Positions 20,889 through 28,967 of a stretch of DNA of 39,168 bases are shown here, one piece after another. The DNA is taken from IMG/VR virus record IMGVR_UViG_3300027773_000189, positions 1 to 39,168 of that record, one strand, 5' to 3'. The notes under the pieces were generated by a model that made no database searches, was not told where the DNA came from, and saw only the letters and a program-made list of their open reading frames with translations. Each line of letters starts with the position of its first letter. The first letter of the stretch is position 1. Origin of the DNA: a virus. Position numbers and translations under genes: made by a program.

Positions 20889-21407
20889 ATGCCTGTAACG
20901 CGGGAACAACAATTCGCATTTCTAAAGAACGTAGTCACTGCTGCTCTCGCATCGCAGGCGAAGTGGGGAGTGCCTGCATCAGTCACGATCGCGCAGGCAA
21001 TCGATGAATCGGAGTGGGGACAGAGCGATCTCGCAAGGCAATGCAACAACTTCTTCGGTATCAAGACCGCGCATCTGCATGGCGAACCTTACCAGCGATT
21101 CCCGACGCATGAGTACATCAACGGAATGCTAAAGACGGTGATGGCCGACTTCCGCAAATATCCATCTCCGATCGAGAGCTTCGACGATCACGGACGCCTT
21201 CTGGCAACGCATGTCCGCTACCAGCCTGCGATGGCTGTGGTCGATGATCCCGCGGCCTTCGCGCTGCAACTTCAGGCGTGCGGTTACTGCACAAACAAGA
21301 ACTACCCCGGCGATCTCATGCGCCTGGTGAAGCAGTTCGATCTCACGCAGTACGACAGCACGCCGCCCCGTCCGCCTGCCAATGCAGCGAAGGAGGTGGC
21401 CGCTTGA
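20889..21407 (+). CDS. Endolysin, glucosaminidase (FlgJ/GH73-like)
   Basis: The 172-residue protein has the core of the peptidoglycan N-acetylglucosaminidase family: SVTIAQAIDESEWGQSDLAR with the expected catalytic glutamate at E40, CNNFFGIKT, and a later YPGDLMRLVKQF. Such enzymes cut the glycan backbone of the cell wall. It lacks a signal peptide, so a holin or other membrane protein must release it. Several small membrane proteins follow directly. The start follows a junction-repeat hairpin. Confidence 0.85.
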   Translation: MPVTREQQFAFLKNVVTAALASQAKWGVPASVTIAQAIDESEWGQSDLARQCNNFFGIKTAHLHGEPYQRFPTHEYINGMLKTVMADFRKYPSPIESFDDHGRLLATHVRYQPAMAVVDDPAAFALQLQACGYCTNKNYPGDLMRLVKQFDLTQYDSTPPRPPANAAKEVAA

Positions 21408-22105
21408 GCGGTACTCCGATTCCCGCGCACACCCTGCCGGCACAGACGGTCGTCACGCTGCCTTCCCGTCACAACCTGCATTGGATTTACGCCGCAGTCA
21501 TCGTCGTGATCGTGGCGATCGGGGCCATCGTCGCGAATTCATTGGTCGATCACGCGCGGGATGATGCGAAACGCGATGCGGTGATCGAAGCAAAGAATTC
21601 GACGATTTCCGATTTGGAACAGCGCATCGCGTCGGAAAAGGCGATCAAGGATGCCGCGCTGCAGCAAATCGATGAACGGATCAAAGATCTGCAGGCGCAT
21701 CCCGCGCAGGCGCCTTCCGTGATCCACGAGATCATTCCAGGATTTCCCGCACATTCACCCGACGCGAGCAAGGCGAACCAGTCTCAGCCGACGACGCAAA
21801 ACCAGGCGAAGCCGGCTGAGACTGGCGAGCCGCCCGACTCTCCAGGCTACGTGCTGACGCAGCAAGACCAGCAGAAGCTCGCGGAATTCATTCTCGGCTG
21901 CAAACAGTGCGCGATCGAGCGCGATCAGTTGCAGTCGCAGGTTGCTGATCAGCAGCAGGTAATCGATGCGCAGAAGGTCCAGCTTGCCGCAGCGATAAAA
22001 GCGGCGAAGGGCGGATCGGTGTGGCAACGCACGAAACGCGCCTTCAAATATCTCAGCATCGGCGGCGCGATCGGCGCGATCGCGGTGGAGGCGACGCACC
22101 GATGA
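21404..22105 (+). CDS. Membrane-anchored coiled-coil protein, possible spanin
   Basis: The 233-residue protein starts with TTG in a TTGA overlap with the endolysin stop, and GGAGG lies seven bases upstream. It has one membrane helix (WIYAAVIVVIVAIGAIVANS), then a long coiled coil (IEAKNSTISDLEQRIASEKA, onwards). A Gln/Pro-rich linker and a second helical part with CKQCAIERDQLQSQ follow. The topology resembles inner-membrane spanins that act in the last lysis step, and the gene order fits. No Rz1-like lipoprotein partner is evident, so the role is inferred. Confidence 0.65.
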   Translation: MSGTPIPAHTLPAQTVVTLPSRHNLHWIYAAVIVVIVAIGAIVANSLVDHARDDAKRDAVIEAKNSTISDLEQRIASEKAIKDAALQQIDERIKDLQAHPAQAPSVIHEIIPGFPAHSPDASKANQSQPTTQNQAKPAETGEPPDSPGYVLTQQDQQKLAEFILGCKQCAIERDQLQSQVADQQQVIDAQKVQLAAAIKAAKGGSVWQRTKRAFKYLSIGGAIGAIAVEATHR

Positions 22106-22203
22106 TCGAAGCGTTGAAGTTGGTTTGCTGCGCTGCTCTGGGAGGCCTTCTCGCCGTGCTTCTCATGATCGGCTGGCTTAACAGCAAATGGAGCCGCCCA
22201 TGA
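22102..22203 (+). CDS. 33-residue membrane protein
   Basis: The product is almost entirely one membrane helix (LKLVCCAALGGLLAVLLMIG) with a short basic end. Its start and stop form ATGA overlaps with the neighbours. It could be a small holin or antiholin, judged by location only. Confidence 0.6.
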   Translation: MIEALKLVCCAALGGLLAVLLMIGWLNSKWSRP

Positions 22204-22442
22204 ATGAAGTGGCGCAGCTCCTAGGGAATCCACTGGTGATGAAGCTGCTGAAGTGGCTGCTCGCGTATTGGGTTTACTCCGCTGCGGTCGGCGCGATGCC
22301 GATGCCGCAACCAGGCGGAAGCGGTTTTTACAAGTGGGCGTTTGCGTTCCTACATGGAGTCGCGGGCAACGTGAATCGCGCGCTGGTCGCAATGAAAGTG
22401 CCGGGCGCTCAAGAAGAACAAGCTAGAAGCTTAGGTGCTTAG
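22200..22442 (+). CDS. Small lysis-region protein, unknown function
   Basis: The 80-residue protein has an amphipathic helix (LVMKLLKWLLAYWVYSAAVG) followed by FYKWAFAFLHGVAGNVNRAL. Similar proteins accompany endolysin genes in several tailed phages of soil bacteria, but their function is unknown to me. Its last residues (EEQARSLGA) are encoded by a junction repeat. Confidence 0.65.
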   Translation: MNEVAQLLGNPLVMKLLKWLLAYWVYSAAVGAMPMPQPGGSGFYKWAFAFLHGVAGNVNRALVAMKVPGAQEEQARSLGA

Positions 22443-22458
22443 CAAGCTTAGGAGCTTA
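22421..22458 (+). repeat. AGCT-rich junction repeat carrying a ribosome site
   Basis: AGCTAGAAGCTTAGG, TGCTTAGCAAGCTTAGGAGC span the end of one gene and the leader of the next. The AGGAG at the end (22450-22454) is the Shine-Dalgarno for the ATG at 22462. Confidence 0.7.
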
Positions 22459-22461
22459 TTT

Positions 22462-22812
22462 ATGTCTTTCGGAACCATCTTTCAACTCGTCGGTGCCATT
22501 GTGGGAATCGTGTGGGCGCTGATCGCGCGCCAGTTCTGGCTCGCGTTCTTCTTTGGCTTGCACCTGGCGGGCGACGGCATTGTGGGATTCCTGCGACCGC
22601 TGGCTGGATTGGTGACGATCGAGAAGGACGCGGCGCAGTTCGTGAAGCTTCGCGCGTTCCTGTTGTTCGTCGGATTAGCGCTGATGTTGGTCGGCAAAGT
22701 CGCGAGCATTCACTTCACGATTCTGTTTCCGATCACATCGACGGGAATTTTCATTTTCGGGTTCTTTCTCTCGCTGATCGGAGCGTTCACGTATTCGGAG
22801 ATTTACACCTAA
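22462..22812 (+). CDS. Multi-pass membrane protein
   Basis: The 116-residue product is highly hydrophobic with three or four spans (FQLVGAIVGIVWALI, FWLAFFFGLHLAGDGIVGFL, FLLFVGLALMLVGKVA, FIFGFFLSLIGAF). The AGGAG in the junction repeat supports the ATG at 22462 over the upstream in-frame ATG at 22435. Holin is the likeliest role given the lysis context. Confidence 0.65.
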   Translation: MSFGTIFQLVGAIVGIVWALIARQFWLAFFFGLHLAGDGIVGFLRPLAGLVTIEKDAAQFVKLRAFLLFVGLALMLVGKVASIHFTILFPITSTGIFIFGFFLSLIGAFTYSEIYT

Positions 22813-22933
22813 GGCGAGGGCCTTAGAAATCGGGCGGTTGGCTGGTGAGGGGCACGACGGAGGAGCGGAAGGCTCCTACAGGCCCTGTGAAACGGCACAG
22901 AGGCAACTCCTGAAGGAAGGGCATGGCTGGATT

Positions 22934-23461
22934 TTGACGATCCTCGGGTTCACGGTCGGAGAGTTCGTGAAGAAGGTGCTCCTTGGGTCAGGAGTGACTG
23001 CGGGAGCGATCGCGACTTATCAGCTCTTCGAGATCGCAAAAAAAGACCCGCGCGCTCTCGAAACGGTCCTTGGGTGGGGACCGATCTTTGTGATCGCAGT
23101 TGCCTTGATCTTCATGGTCGATCGTCGTCTCGGAATGGGAATCGAGGCGCTGCAAAACAACGCCGTAGCCCAGGAGCGAATGTCGGACGCTATGCAGAGG
23201 ATCGCGGAGAAAGACGATCGCGAGGCTGAGGAGTTGAAGCGTCTGGTCAGCTACAACGCGCTGCAGAGCGACAAGGTTCTGGCGCGAATGGACGATCACA
23301 CTCGCGTGCTCAACCAGGTGGTCGTGGACCAGGGCAAGCACGCCGAGCAGTTGAAACGGCAAGAGTTTTATCTCGCGCAGATTGGCGAGCAGGTAAAGCG
23401 GTCAAAGACCGCGATCGAGCTTGACGTGCCGGCCGATCGAGCCAGGGGAGCAAAGGCGTGA
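22934..23461 (+). CDS. Mu gp25-like membrane/coiled-coil protein
   Basis: The 175-residue protein has membrane segments (VTAGAIATYQLFEIA; WGPIFVIAVALIFMV) and then a long coiled coil (DAMQRIAEKDDREAEELKRL through EEQLKRQEFYL-type heptads). It occupies the place of Mu gp25 (DUF2730-type) upstream of the terminase genes. The frame is open from 22838. I prefer TTG 22934 because the upstream part is repeat-like sequence with a GGAGC/GCTCC hairpin. Confidence 0.5.
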   Translation: MTILGFTVGEFVKKVLLGSGVTAGAIATYQLFEIAKKDPRALETVLGWGPIFVIAVALIFMVDRRLGMGIEALQNNAVAQERMSDAMQRIAEKDDREAEELKRLVSYNALQSDKVLARMDDHTRVLNQVVVDQGKHAEQLKRQEFYLAQIGEQVKRSKTAIELDVPADRARGAKA

Positions 23462-23775
23462 ACAGCGCTGTCGATGTCGCACGAGTGAAACGCCTGCGGG
23501 GCGTCGTGCTGGAGCTCGTCTATACCGGACACCGCGAACAAAGGAGCCGGCTAGACGATGTCGCTCTCTGGGGACTGCTGCAGGAGTTGCAGTACGACGT
23601 GAGCCAGAACGATGTGCTCACGCTGCTGCAGGACTTGAGAGAGCGCAGCCTGCTTACCTTTGAGGAAAAGAAGAATCGCTTTTTTGGACGCACGGAGATC
23701 CGCTTGATCCAGATCACGCCGCAAGGACGAGATCTGGTTGAGGGAACCACGACTGATGCTGCAGTGGTGCTCTGA
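23458..23775 (+). CDS. Winged-helix-like protein in the Mu gp26 position
   Basis: The 105-residue product starts with GTG overlapping the upstream stop. It has a helical first half (VKRLRGVVLELVYTGHREQR) and a winged-helix-type second half (QNDVLTLLQDLRERSLLTFE, RTEIRLIQITPQGRDLV). It lies where Mu encodes gp26. A DNA-binding or packaging-accessory role is likely. Confidence 0.65.
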   Translation: MNSAVDVARVKRLRGVVLELVYTGHREQRSRLDDVALWGLLQELQYDVSQNDVLTLLQDLRERSLLTFEEKKNRFFGRTEIRLIQITPQGRDLVEGTTTDAAVVL

Positions 23776-23777
23776 AT

Positions 23778-24479
23778 ATGACTTCGCGAGAGAAGCGGAG
23801 ACACCCTGGCGTCGGCCAAGCGAGGAAGACGCGCCAGCCGCTCCGAATCGACAGACTGCCGGAGCAGTGGCGGCAGCAACTGTTGGTTTATCGGGCGAAG
23901 GGATGCACCTGGGCCGAGATCGAGGAGTTGAGTCGTGGCCTTTTATGGGATTCCGAGGAGGCGAAGGATGCACGCCGGCTGTTTCCCGAACTGAGAATTC
24001 CGGCGACGACGCTGGCGCGCTGGTACGACCTGCGCGTCGAACAAGTGAATCGCGAGATCCAGGCGCGGAGTGAACAAGCTCGCACGCTGGCCCAGGCGTT
24101 TGCAGGCGCGAATCTATCGAAGACCGACGAAGCGGTGGTCAACGCGCTGAGAGACACGATCTTCGCCGAGATGCAGAAGTCGAACGCGGCAAGCCGCGAA
24201 GACCTGATCGAGGCGTTGACCAACTTGGGAATGCTGCTCACGAAGATTAAAACCAACGAGATTCGCGAGCGGAAAGTGAAAGTCGACGAGCTGGCCGCAG
24301 AGCTTGCCAAGCGTAAGACGGACGCGGCCCTGAAGAAGTTCGAAGAAGCAAGTGCGCAGGCAAAACGAAAACTCGAAAAGGGACAGAAGCTCGGGATTGA
24401 GGATCTCAATCGTATTCGCGAGCGCGTGTTTGGTCTCGATCCTCTCAAGCCAGGCGCTGGGACAGCAGCCAATGCCTAA
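23778..24479 (+). CDS. Small terminase-like protein (Mu gp27/DUF3486 type)
   Basis: The 233-residue protein has a helix-turn-helix region (LPEQWRQQLLVYRAKGCTWA, EIEELSRG) and long helices (RTLAQAFAGANLSKTDEAVV). A conserved-looking C-terminus follows (ALKKFEEASAQ, IRERVFGL). The sequence and its place just before the large terminase match the Mu gp27 family, the probable small terminase that recognises the DNA to package. Its stop overlaps the large terminase start by eight bases. Confidence 0.8.
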   Translation: MTSREKRRHPGVGQARKTRQPLRIDRLPEQWRQQLLVYRAKGCTWAEIEELSRGLLWDSEEAKDARRLFPELRIPATTLARWYDLRVEQVNREIQARSEQARTLAQAFAGANLSKTDEAVVNALRDTIFAEMQKSNAASREDLIEALTNLGMLLTKIKTNEIRERKVKVDELAAELAKRKTDAALKKFEEASAQAKRKLEKGQKLGIEDLNRIRERVFGLDPLKPGAGTAANA

Positions 24480-26004
24480 GAAGGTGAAGGCCAGGACGCC
24501 GCGAGCCGAAGTCCTCAATCAGGACATCGTGCTACCTGCGTTATTCCAGCTTCGCCCATATCAAAAGGCGTGGGTCGATGATCCGGCAAGGGCGTGCTTC
24601 GCTGTGAAGTCGGCGCGAATCGGCTTTTCTGTCGGGACAGGCATCAAGCGCACGATCAAATGCCTGGCACGCGAGAACCGCACTTGCACCGTGCTCAGCG
24701 CTTCAAAAGCTCAGTCGATTGAGTTCGTCGAGAACGTACAGAAGAACGTCCAGGCGATGGGCGCGATGGCGCAGTACTTCCCGGAAGAGACCTTCACCGA
24801 CTTCGAGGGGGCGACATCGATCACGCAATCTCGCATTCAGTTCCCGAACGGTTCACGAATCATCGCGCTTCCGGCTAATCCCAGAACGGCACGCGGCTAT
24901 CCGGGCGACGCGGTCCTGGATGAATTCGCGCATCATCAGGATAGTTATGCGATCTGGGCAGCGATCATTCGCCAGATCGCGCTTGGTAATGAAATCGACG
25001 TGCTGTCCACTCCGAATGGCGAACAGGGCAAGTACTTCGACCTGGCGAAAGAGCTCGGGATGACCGATGGCGTTGCGCCTTCGCCAAATCCTTCCCAATT
25101 TGGAATCTGGTCGCGTCACTGGATAGACGTGCATCTTGCGGTGGCTCAGGGTTGTCCGATCGATATTCAGCAGATGCGCGAGCTGATCCGAGACGAAGAC
25201 ACGTTCGCCCAGGAATTCCTGTGCGTCTTCCTGAAAGCCTCCGGCGCATGGCTGCCGCTGGAGCTGATCGCCCAAGCCGAGGACGACAATGCCACGACTG
25301 CATGGCCGAGCGGATACGTGCCGAGCGGTCCTCTCTTCGCCGGCATCGACGTTGCGCGCGATCGCGATACCACTGTGATGTGGCTGGATGAGCGGATCGG
25401 CGACGTGTCCTGGACGCGTATGGTTCTGCGGCTTCACGGGATGCCCCTGACCGAGCAGCACGATCTCCTGGCGCCGTTCGTGCAGATCACGACCCGCACC
25501 GCGATCGACGCGACCGGCATGGGCGTCGGCCTTTACGACATGCTCGACAAGAGCTGCCGTGGCCGCGTGATGGGAATCAACTTCGCCGGAGTAAATGAGC
25601 AGCACGTCCGTTTCAAAACGGACCTTGCGATCCGCATCAAGAAAAAGTTCGAGATCGCGAAGAGTCGCATTCCGCGCGACAACGACATTCGCCAGGAGCT
25701 GATGGCGATCAAGCGTGAGAGCACCGCAACCGGCGTGAAGTTCGACGCGCCGCGCATCGAGTTGGAAAGCGCAGTAGCTGGAGCGCAGAAGAAAAAAGTG
25801 TACGGCCACGCGGATTCATTCTGGGCGAAAGCTCTTGCAGATCTCGCCGCCGATTCAGCTCCTGACGCAGTGATCGTCTCCGTTCCATTGGGCCGCGATG
25901 ACTACCGCGCGCCACGACAGACCGCGTTCGGAGATCGGACCATCGATGAAGAGACGACGCCGATCGGCGGGCTGACTGTCGAGAGGAGAAGCCGATGGGT
26001 TTAA
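24472..26004 (+). CDS. Large terminase (Mu gp28-like)
   Basis: The 510-residue packaging motor has an ATPase half with a Walker A-like VKSARIGFSVGTG at residues 45-57. Its Walker B is AVLDEFAHH, with D150/E151. A nuclease half follows, with GIDVARDRDTTVMW (D293) and DATGMGVGLYDM. It cuts and pumps DNA into the head. I took the ATG at 24472 because the long upstream extension overlaps the gp27-like gene in another frame. The length is typical for Mu-like terminases. Confidence 0.9.
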   Translation: MPKKVKARTPRAEVLNQDIVLPALFQLRPYQKAWVDDPARACFAVKSARIGFSVGTGIKRTIKCLARENRTCTVLSASKAQSIEFVENVQKNVQAMGAMAQYFPEETFTDFEGATSITQSRIQFPNGSRIIALPANPRTARGYPGDAVLDEFAHHQDSYAIWAAIIRQIALGNEIDVLSTPNGEQGKYFDLAKELGMTDGVAPSPNPSQFGIWSRHWIDVHLAVAQGCPIDIQQMRELIRDEDTFAQEFLCVFLKASGAWLPLELIAQAEDDNATTAWPSGYVPSGPLFAGIDVARDRDTTVMWLDERIGDVSWTRMVLRLHGMPLTEQHDLLAPFVQITTRTAIDATGMGVGLYDMLDKSCRGRVMGINFAGVNEQHVRFKTDLAIRIKKKFEIAKSRIPRDNDIRQELMAIKRESTATGVKFDAPRIELESAVAGAQKKKVYGHADSFWAKALADLAADSAPDAVIVSVPLGRDDYRAPRQTAFGDRTIDEETTPIGGLTVERRSRWV

Positions 26005-27542
26005 CTCTTCTCGATCTTCGCGAAGCTAAAGCTGCCGTGCAACCCCAACCTGCGGCGAAGCCGGCACAAGTCAAAGAGTATCTCTCGCCAACACTCTTCG
26101 GCTTGGTATCCGGAGATGGCGAGGACGCGCGTTACCGTCGCATCACAGCGCCCGCAACACTGCGTGACCTGAATCCGCTGATGCACATGCGGATGCAGCA
26201 GGTGTGTTTTTTCCTGAAAGCCACGACTCCGTTCGGAAAGCGAATCGTCGAGCTCATCGTCAGCTACGTTGTTGGCGAAGGATTCAAAGTCGTCGCGCAG
26301 GACGCAGCGGTCCAGGAAGTGATCGACAAATTCTGGACGGATAACAATCTCGATGAAGCACTCGCTTCCTGGTGTGATGAGACGATCACTCTCGGCGAGC
26401 TCTGCCTTCCCGTTTCCGTAAACGACGTGGATGGATCGGTGAGGCTGGGATATGTCGATCCTCTAAACGTGGAGTCGATCGAATACGGAACGCTCACCAC
26501 GGTCGAAGGCACGCAGACGATTGCTTCTCCCACTGCGGTTCGCTTGAAGCTCATGCTCGGCCAGCAGTCGCAGGAGCGTCTGACGATTGTTCGACGGGAC
26601 GACGATCCAAACTCGCCGACATGGGGCAGGCTCAACGGCCAGTGCTTCTTCTTCGCGATAAACAAAGCGAAGAGCGCGACGCGCGGGATCTCCGAGCTGT
26701 TCACGCTGGCCGACTGGATCGATGTCTTTGACCAGGCGATCTTCGATTTTGCCGATCGCGTGCGCTACCTCAACGCATTCGTCTGGCATTACATCCTGAA
26801 CGGCGCAGACAACAAGGCAGTTGAAGCCTTCAAGAAGGAGGTCACGAAGAATCCTCCGCGCCAGGGCGGAGTGATGGTGACCAACGAGCAGGTAAAGATC
26901 GAAGCGCAGACGCCGCAGTTCCACGGTTCGGACATGGCCGACGCCATGACGCTGATCAAGAAGTATGGACTCGGCGGCGCTGGCTTCTCGCCGATGTTCT
27001 TCGGCGATCCTGTCGATTCCAACCGGACCACCGCCAACGAGATGGAAGGTCCTACAGGGAAGAAGCTCACGCTGCGACAGAACGAGCTGCGCCGGTTCCT
27101 CAAGACCGTCATCGACTTCGTTATCGACCAGGCCGTCGTCCACGGAGTAATTCCCGAAGGCGCGAACACCAGCTACTCGATCCAGGTGCCGGACCTCCTT
27201 ATTAAGGACATTCAGAAGGCGGCGACGACGCTGCAGGGACTTACGGCATCGATGGCCGTGGCCGAAGATCGCGGCTGGGTGCAAGGCGAGACTGCGGCGC
27301 GCGCGATCCACGTTGTGCTCTCGCAGCTCGGTGTCGATGTCGATTCAAAAGAGGAATACCAGCTCGCGCAAGAGGAGAGTGCCAACAAGAAGGCGCAGGC
27401 GATCAACGACATGGCCGATCAAGGTCAACTCGCCGACGCGCTTGATCAGGCGAAGAAGCTGAACAAAAATCAGCCGCGCACACCGGAGGCGAATGCAGCA
27501 GCTACCGGCAGCGAAGGCGAGCCAGGGTTGAGGGTGAATTGA
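25995..27542 (+). CDS. Portal protein
   Basis: The 515-residue protein begins with a polar N-terminus. The portal-type core follows (TPFGKRIVELIVSYVVGEGF, FWTDNNLDEALASWCDETIT, LGYVDPLNVESIEYG, PRQGGVMVTNEQVKIEAQTP). A charged C-terminus ends the protein. It forms the ring through which DNA enters the head. Position between terminase and Mu F-like protein agrees. It overlaps the terminase stop by 10 bases. Confidence 0.85.
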   Translation: MGLTLLDLREAKAAVQPQPAAKPAQVKEYLSPTLFGLVSGDGEDARYRRITAPATLRDLNPLMHMRMQQVCFFLKATTPFGKRIVELIVSYVVGEGFKVVAQDAAVQEVIDKFWTDNNLDEALASWCDETITLGELCLPVSVNDVDGSVRLGYVDPLNVESIEYGTLTTVEGTQTIASPTAVRLKLMLGQQSQERLTIVRRDDDPNSPTWGRLNGQCFFFAINKAKSATRGISELFTLADWIDVFDQAIFDFADRVRYLNAFVWHYILNGADNKAVEAFKKEVTKNPPRQGGVMVTNEQVKIEAQTPQFHGSDMADAMTLIKKYGLGGAGFSPMFFGDPVDSNRTTANEMEGPTGKKLTLRQNELRRFLKTVIDFVIDQAVVHGVIPEGANTSYSIQVPDLLIKDIQKAATTLQGLTASMAVAEDRGWVQGETAARAIHVVLSQLGVDVDSKEEYQLAQEESANKKAQAINDMADQGQLADALDQAKKLNKNQPRTPEANAAATGSEGEPGLRVN

Positions 27543-28414
27543 GCGCACGCCAGCAACAATTCGCAGCCAAACTCGACGAGCTGAGGAAGCGTTCGCGTGC
27601 TCTTCCGCCGAAGGCGCGCCAGGAGATCGTGGATCTGCTGGAAGAGGCGAAGAAGAAGATCATCGCCGAAGTCGCGACCCTCGATCCCAACAGCTTCACC
27701 GCGGCGCAACGAACCGCGCTGAAGGTGTCGATTGATCGCGCCCTGGCTCAGTTTCGTGCGCAGGCAACCGAGAAGGTGAATCAGCTCCAGGCCGCAGCCG
27801 CAGTGATCGGCGTGCAGAGCGTTGATGAGCCACTGGCCGCATCGGGAATTGGCGATGCGAGTCTTGGCCAGGTGTCGGCATCCACGCTTTCGATCGCGCA
27901 AGGCTACACCGCCGATCTGATCACCGGTCTCTCAGCCGACGCATCCGCCAAAGTCAACTCCGCGATCTCGCGAGCTTTTCTCGGCGGGCAGGGGATGAGC
28001 GACATCATCCGGCAGGTATCGCTTGCGCTAGGCAAAGACTCACCGACTGCGGGCCGCGCGATCACGATTGCGAACAACGAAATCCTGCGCGTGCAGTCGA
28101 TCGCGACTCAATCGCGAATGGAAGACCTGGCGGAGCGCCATCCCGATCTGCAGAAGGAGTGGCTGCACATACCTGCGGCGCGTGTTCCCAGAGTGGGACA
28201 CATCATCGCCGACGGTCAGGTCGTGGATGTGGACAAGCCGTTCAACGTCGAAGGCGAGGACTTGATGTATCCGCGCGATCCAAACGGATCTCCGGAAAAC
28301 ACCATCAATTGCCACTGCCTCTCGCGCCCCTACATCGCGCCGGACAAGCTGATGGCAACTGACGCGCACAGAAGCTTGCTTGACTCGCTGGGCATATCAG
28401 TGAGCGCTGCTTAA
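27539..28414 (+). CDS. Mu F-like minor head protein
   Basis: The 291-residue product starts with TTG in a TTGA overlap. Its first half is helical. The last 100 residues carry the Mu F signature: NEILRVQSIATQSRMEDLAE, KEWLHIPAARVPRVGHIIAD, YPRDPNGSPENTINCHCLSR. The conserved Asn-Cys-His-Cys at the end is typical. Mu F and SPP1 gp7 relatives sit at the portal inside the head and help head assembly. Confidence 0.85.
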   Translation: MSARQQQFAAKLDELRKRSRALPPKARQEIVDLLEEAKKKIIAEVATLDPNSFTAAQRTALKVSIDRALAQFRAQATEKVNQLQAAAAVIGVQSVDEPLAASGIGDASLGQVSASTLSIAQGYTADLITGLSADASAKVNSAISRAFLGGQGMSDIIRQVSLALGKDSPTAGRAITIANNEILRVQSIATQSRMEDLAERHPDLQKEWLHIPAARVPRVGHIIADGQVVDVDKPFNVEGEDLMYPRDPNGSPENTINCHCLSRPYIAPDKLMATDAHRSLLDSLGISVSAA

Positions 28415-28431
28415 AGGAGGCAGCAAAACAG

Positions 28432-28887
28432 ATGGCTGAAGAAAAACAGAAATTAGAAGTCCCGAATCCTCCGGAGCACGCAGGAGCGCTCGCGGAGATC
28501 CCCGACGAAATCGTTGAGAAGTGGAAGAAGGTCTATGCAGAGACCTATGGCGCTTCAGGCGATGACGACCAGGGCGACGATTCCACTCGCAAGGCCGCGG
28601 CGCTGCGGGAAGCGAACCGTCTCATTCGCGTGAAGACGCCGAAGTCGTACGAGGATGCAGCCGCGATCCCGGACTGGCAGCTCATGCTGAAGGAAGAAGT
28701 CAATTACGACAGTCTTCCCAAGCACGCGAAGGACGAGGTGAAAGCCGCGAAGGGCCGCAAGAGTGGCGCGTATCTCCGGGTGTACACCACGGACGGCAAA
28801 GAGCACTTCTTCCCGAAACCGGAAGCCAAGGCCTCGAAAGAGAGCAAAGGCAAGGACGAGGGCAAGGGCGGCTCGGCCGCAGCGTAG
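28432..28887 (+). CDS. Head-region protein, unknown function
   Basis: The 151-residue, highly charged protein has a helical segment (IPDEIVEKWKKVYAETYG) and a repeat-free middle (KAAALREANRLIRVKTPKSY). A Lys/Glu-rich C-terminus (KESKGKDEGKGG) ends it. The first part resembles ChaB-like segments found in some phage head proteins. AAAGGAGG lies 17 bases before the ATG. Confidence 0.6.
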   Translation: MAEEKQKLEVPNPPEHAGALAEIPDEIVEKWKKVYAETYGASGDDDQGDDSTRKAAALREANRLIRVKTPKSYEDAAAIPDWQLMLKEEVNYDSLPKHAKDEVKAAKGRKSGAYLRVYTTDGKEHFFPKPEAKASKESKGKDEGKGGSAAA

Positions 28888-28967
28888 ATATGTCGAAGTT
28901 CCTATGACGAGAAGTCGTCTCGCCGAATCGGAGTAACTTCCGGTCCGGCGAGGCGATGAGGAGCACG

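Noticed and set aside
24853-25809. 318-codon minus-strand frame inside the terminase gene
   Set aside because: It is a shadow of the terminase; the plus frame has ATPase and nuclease motifs.
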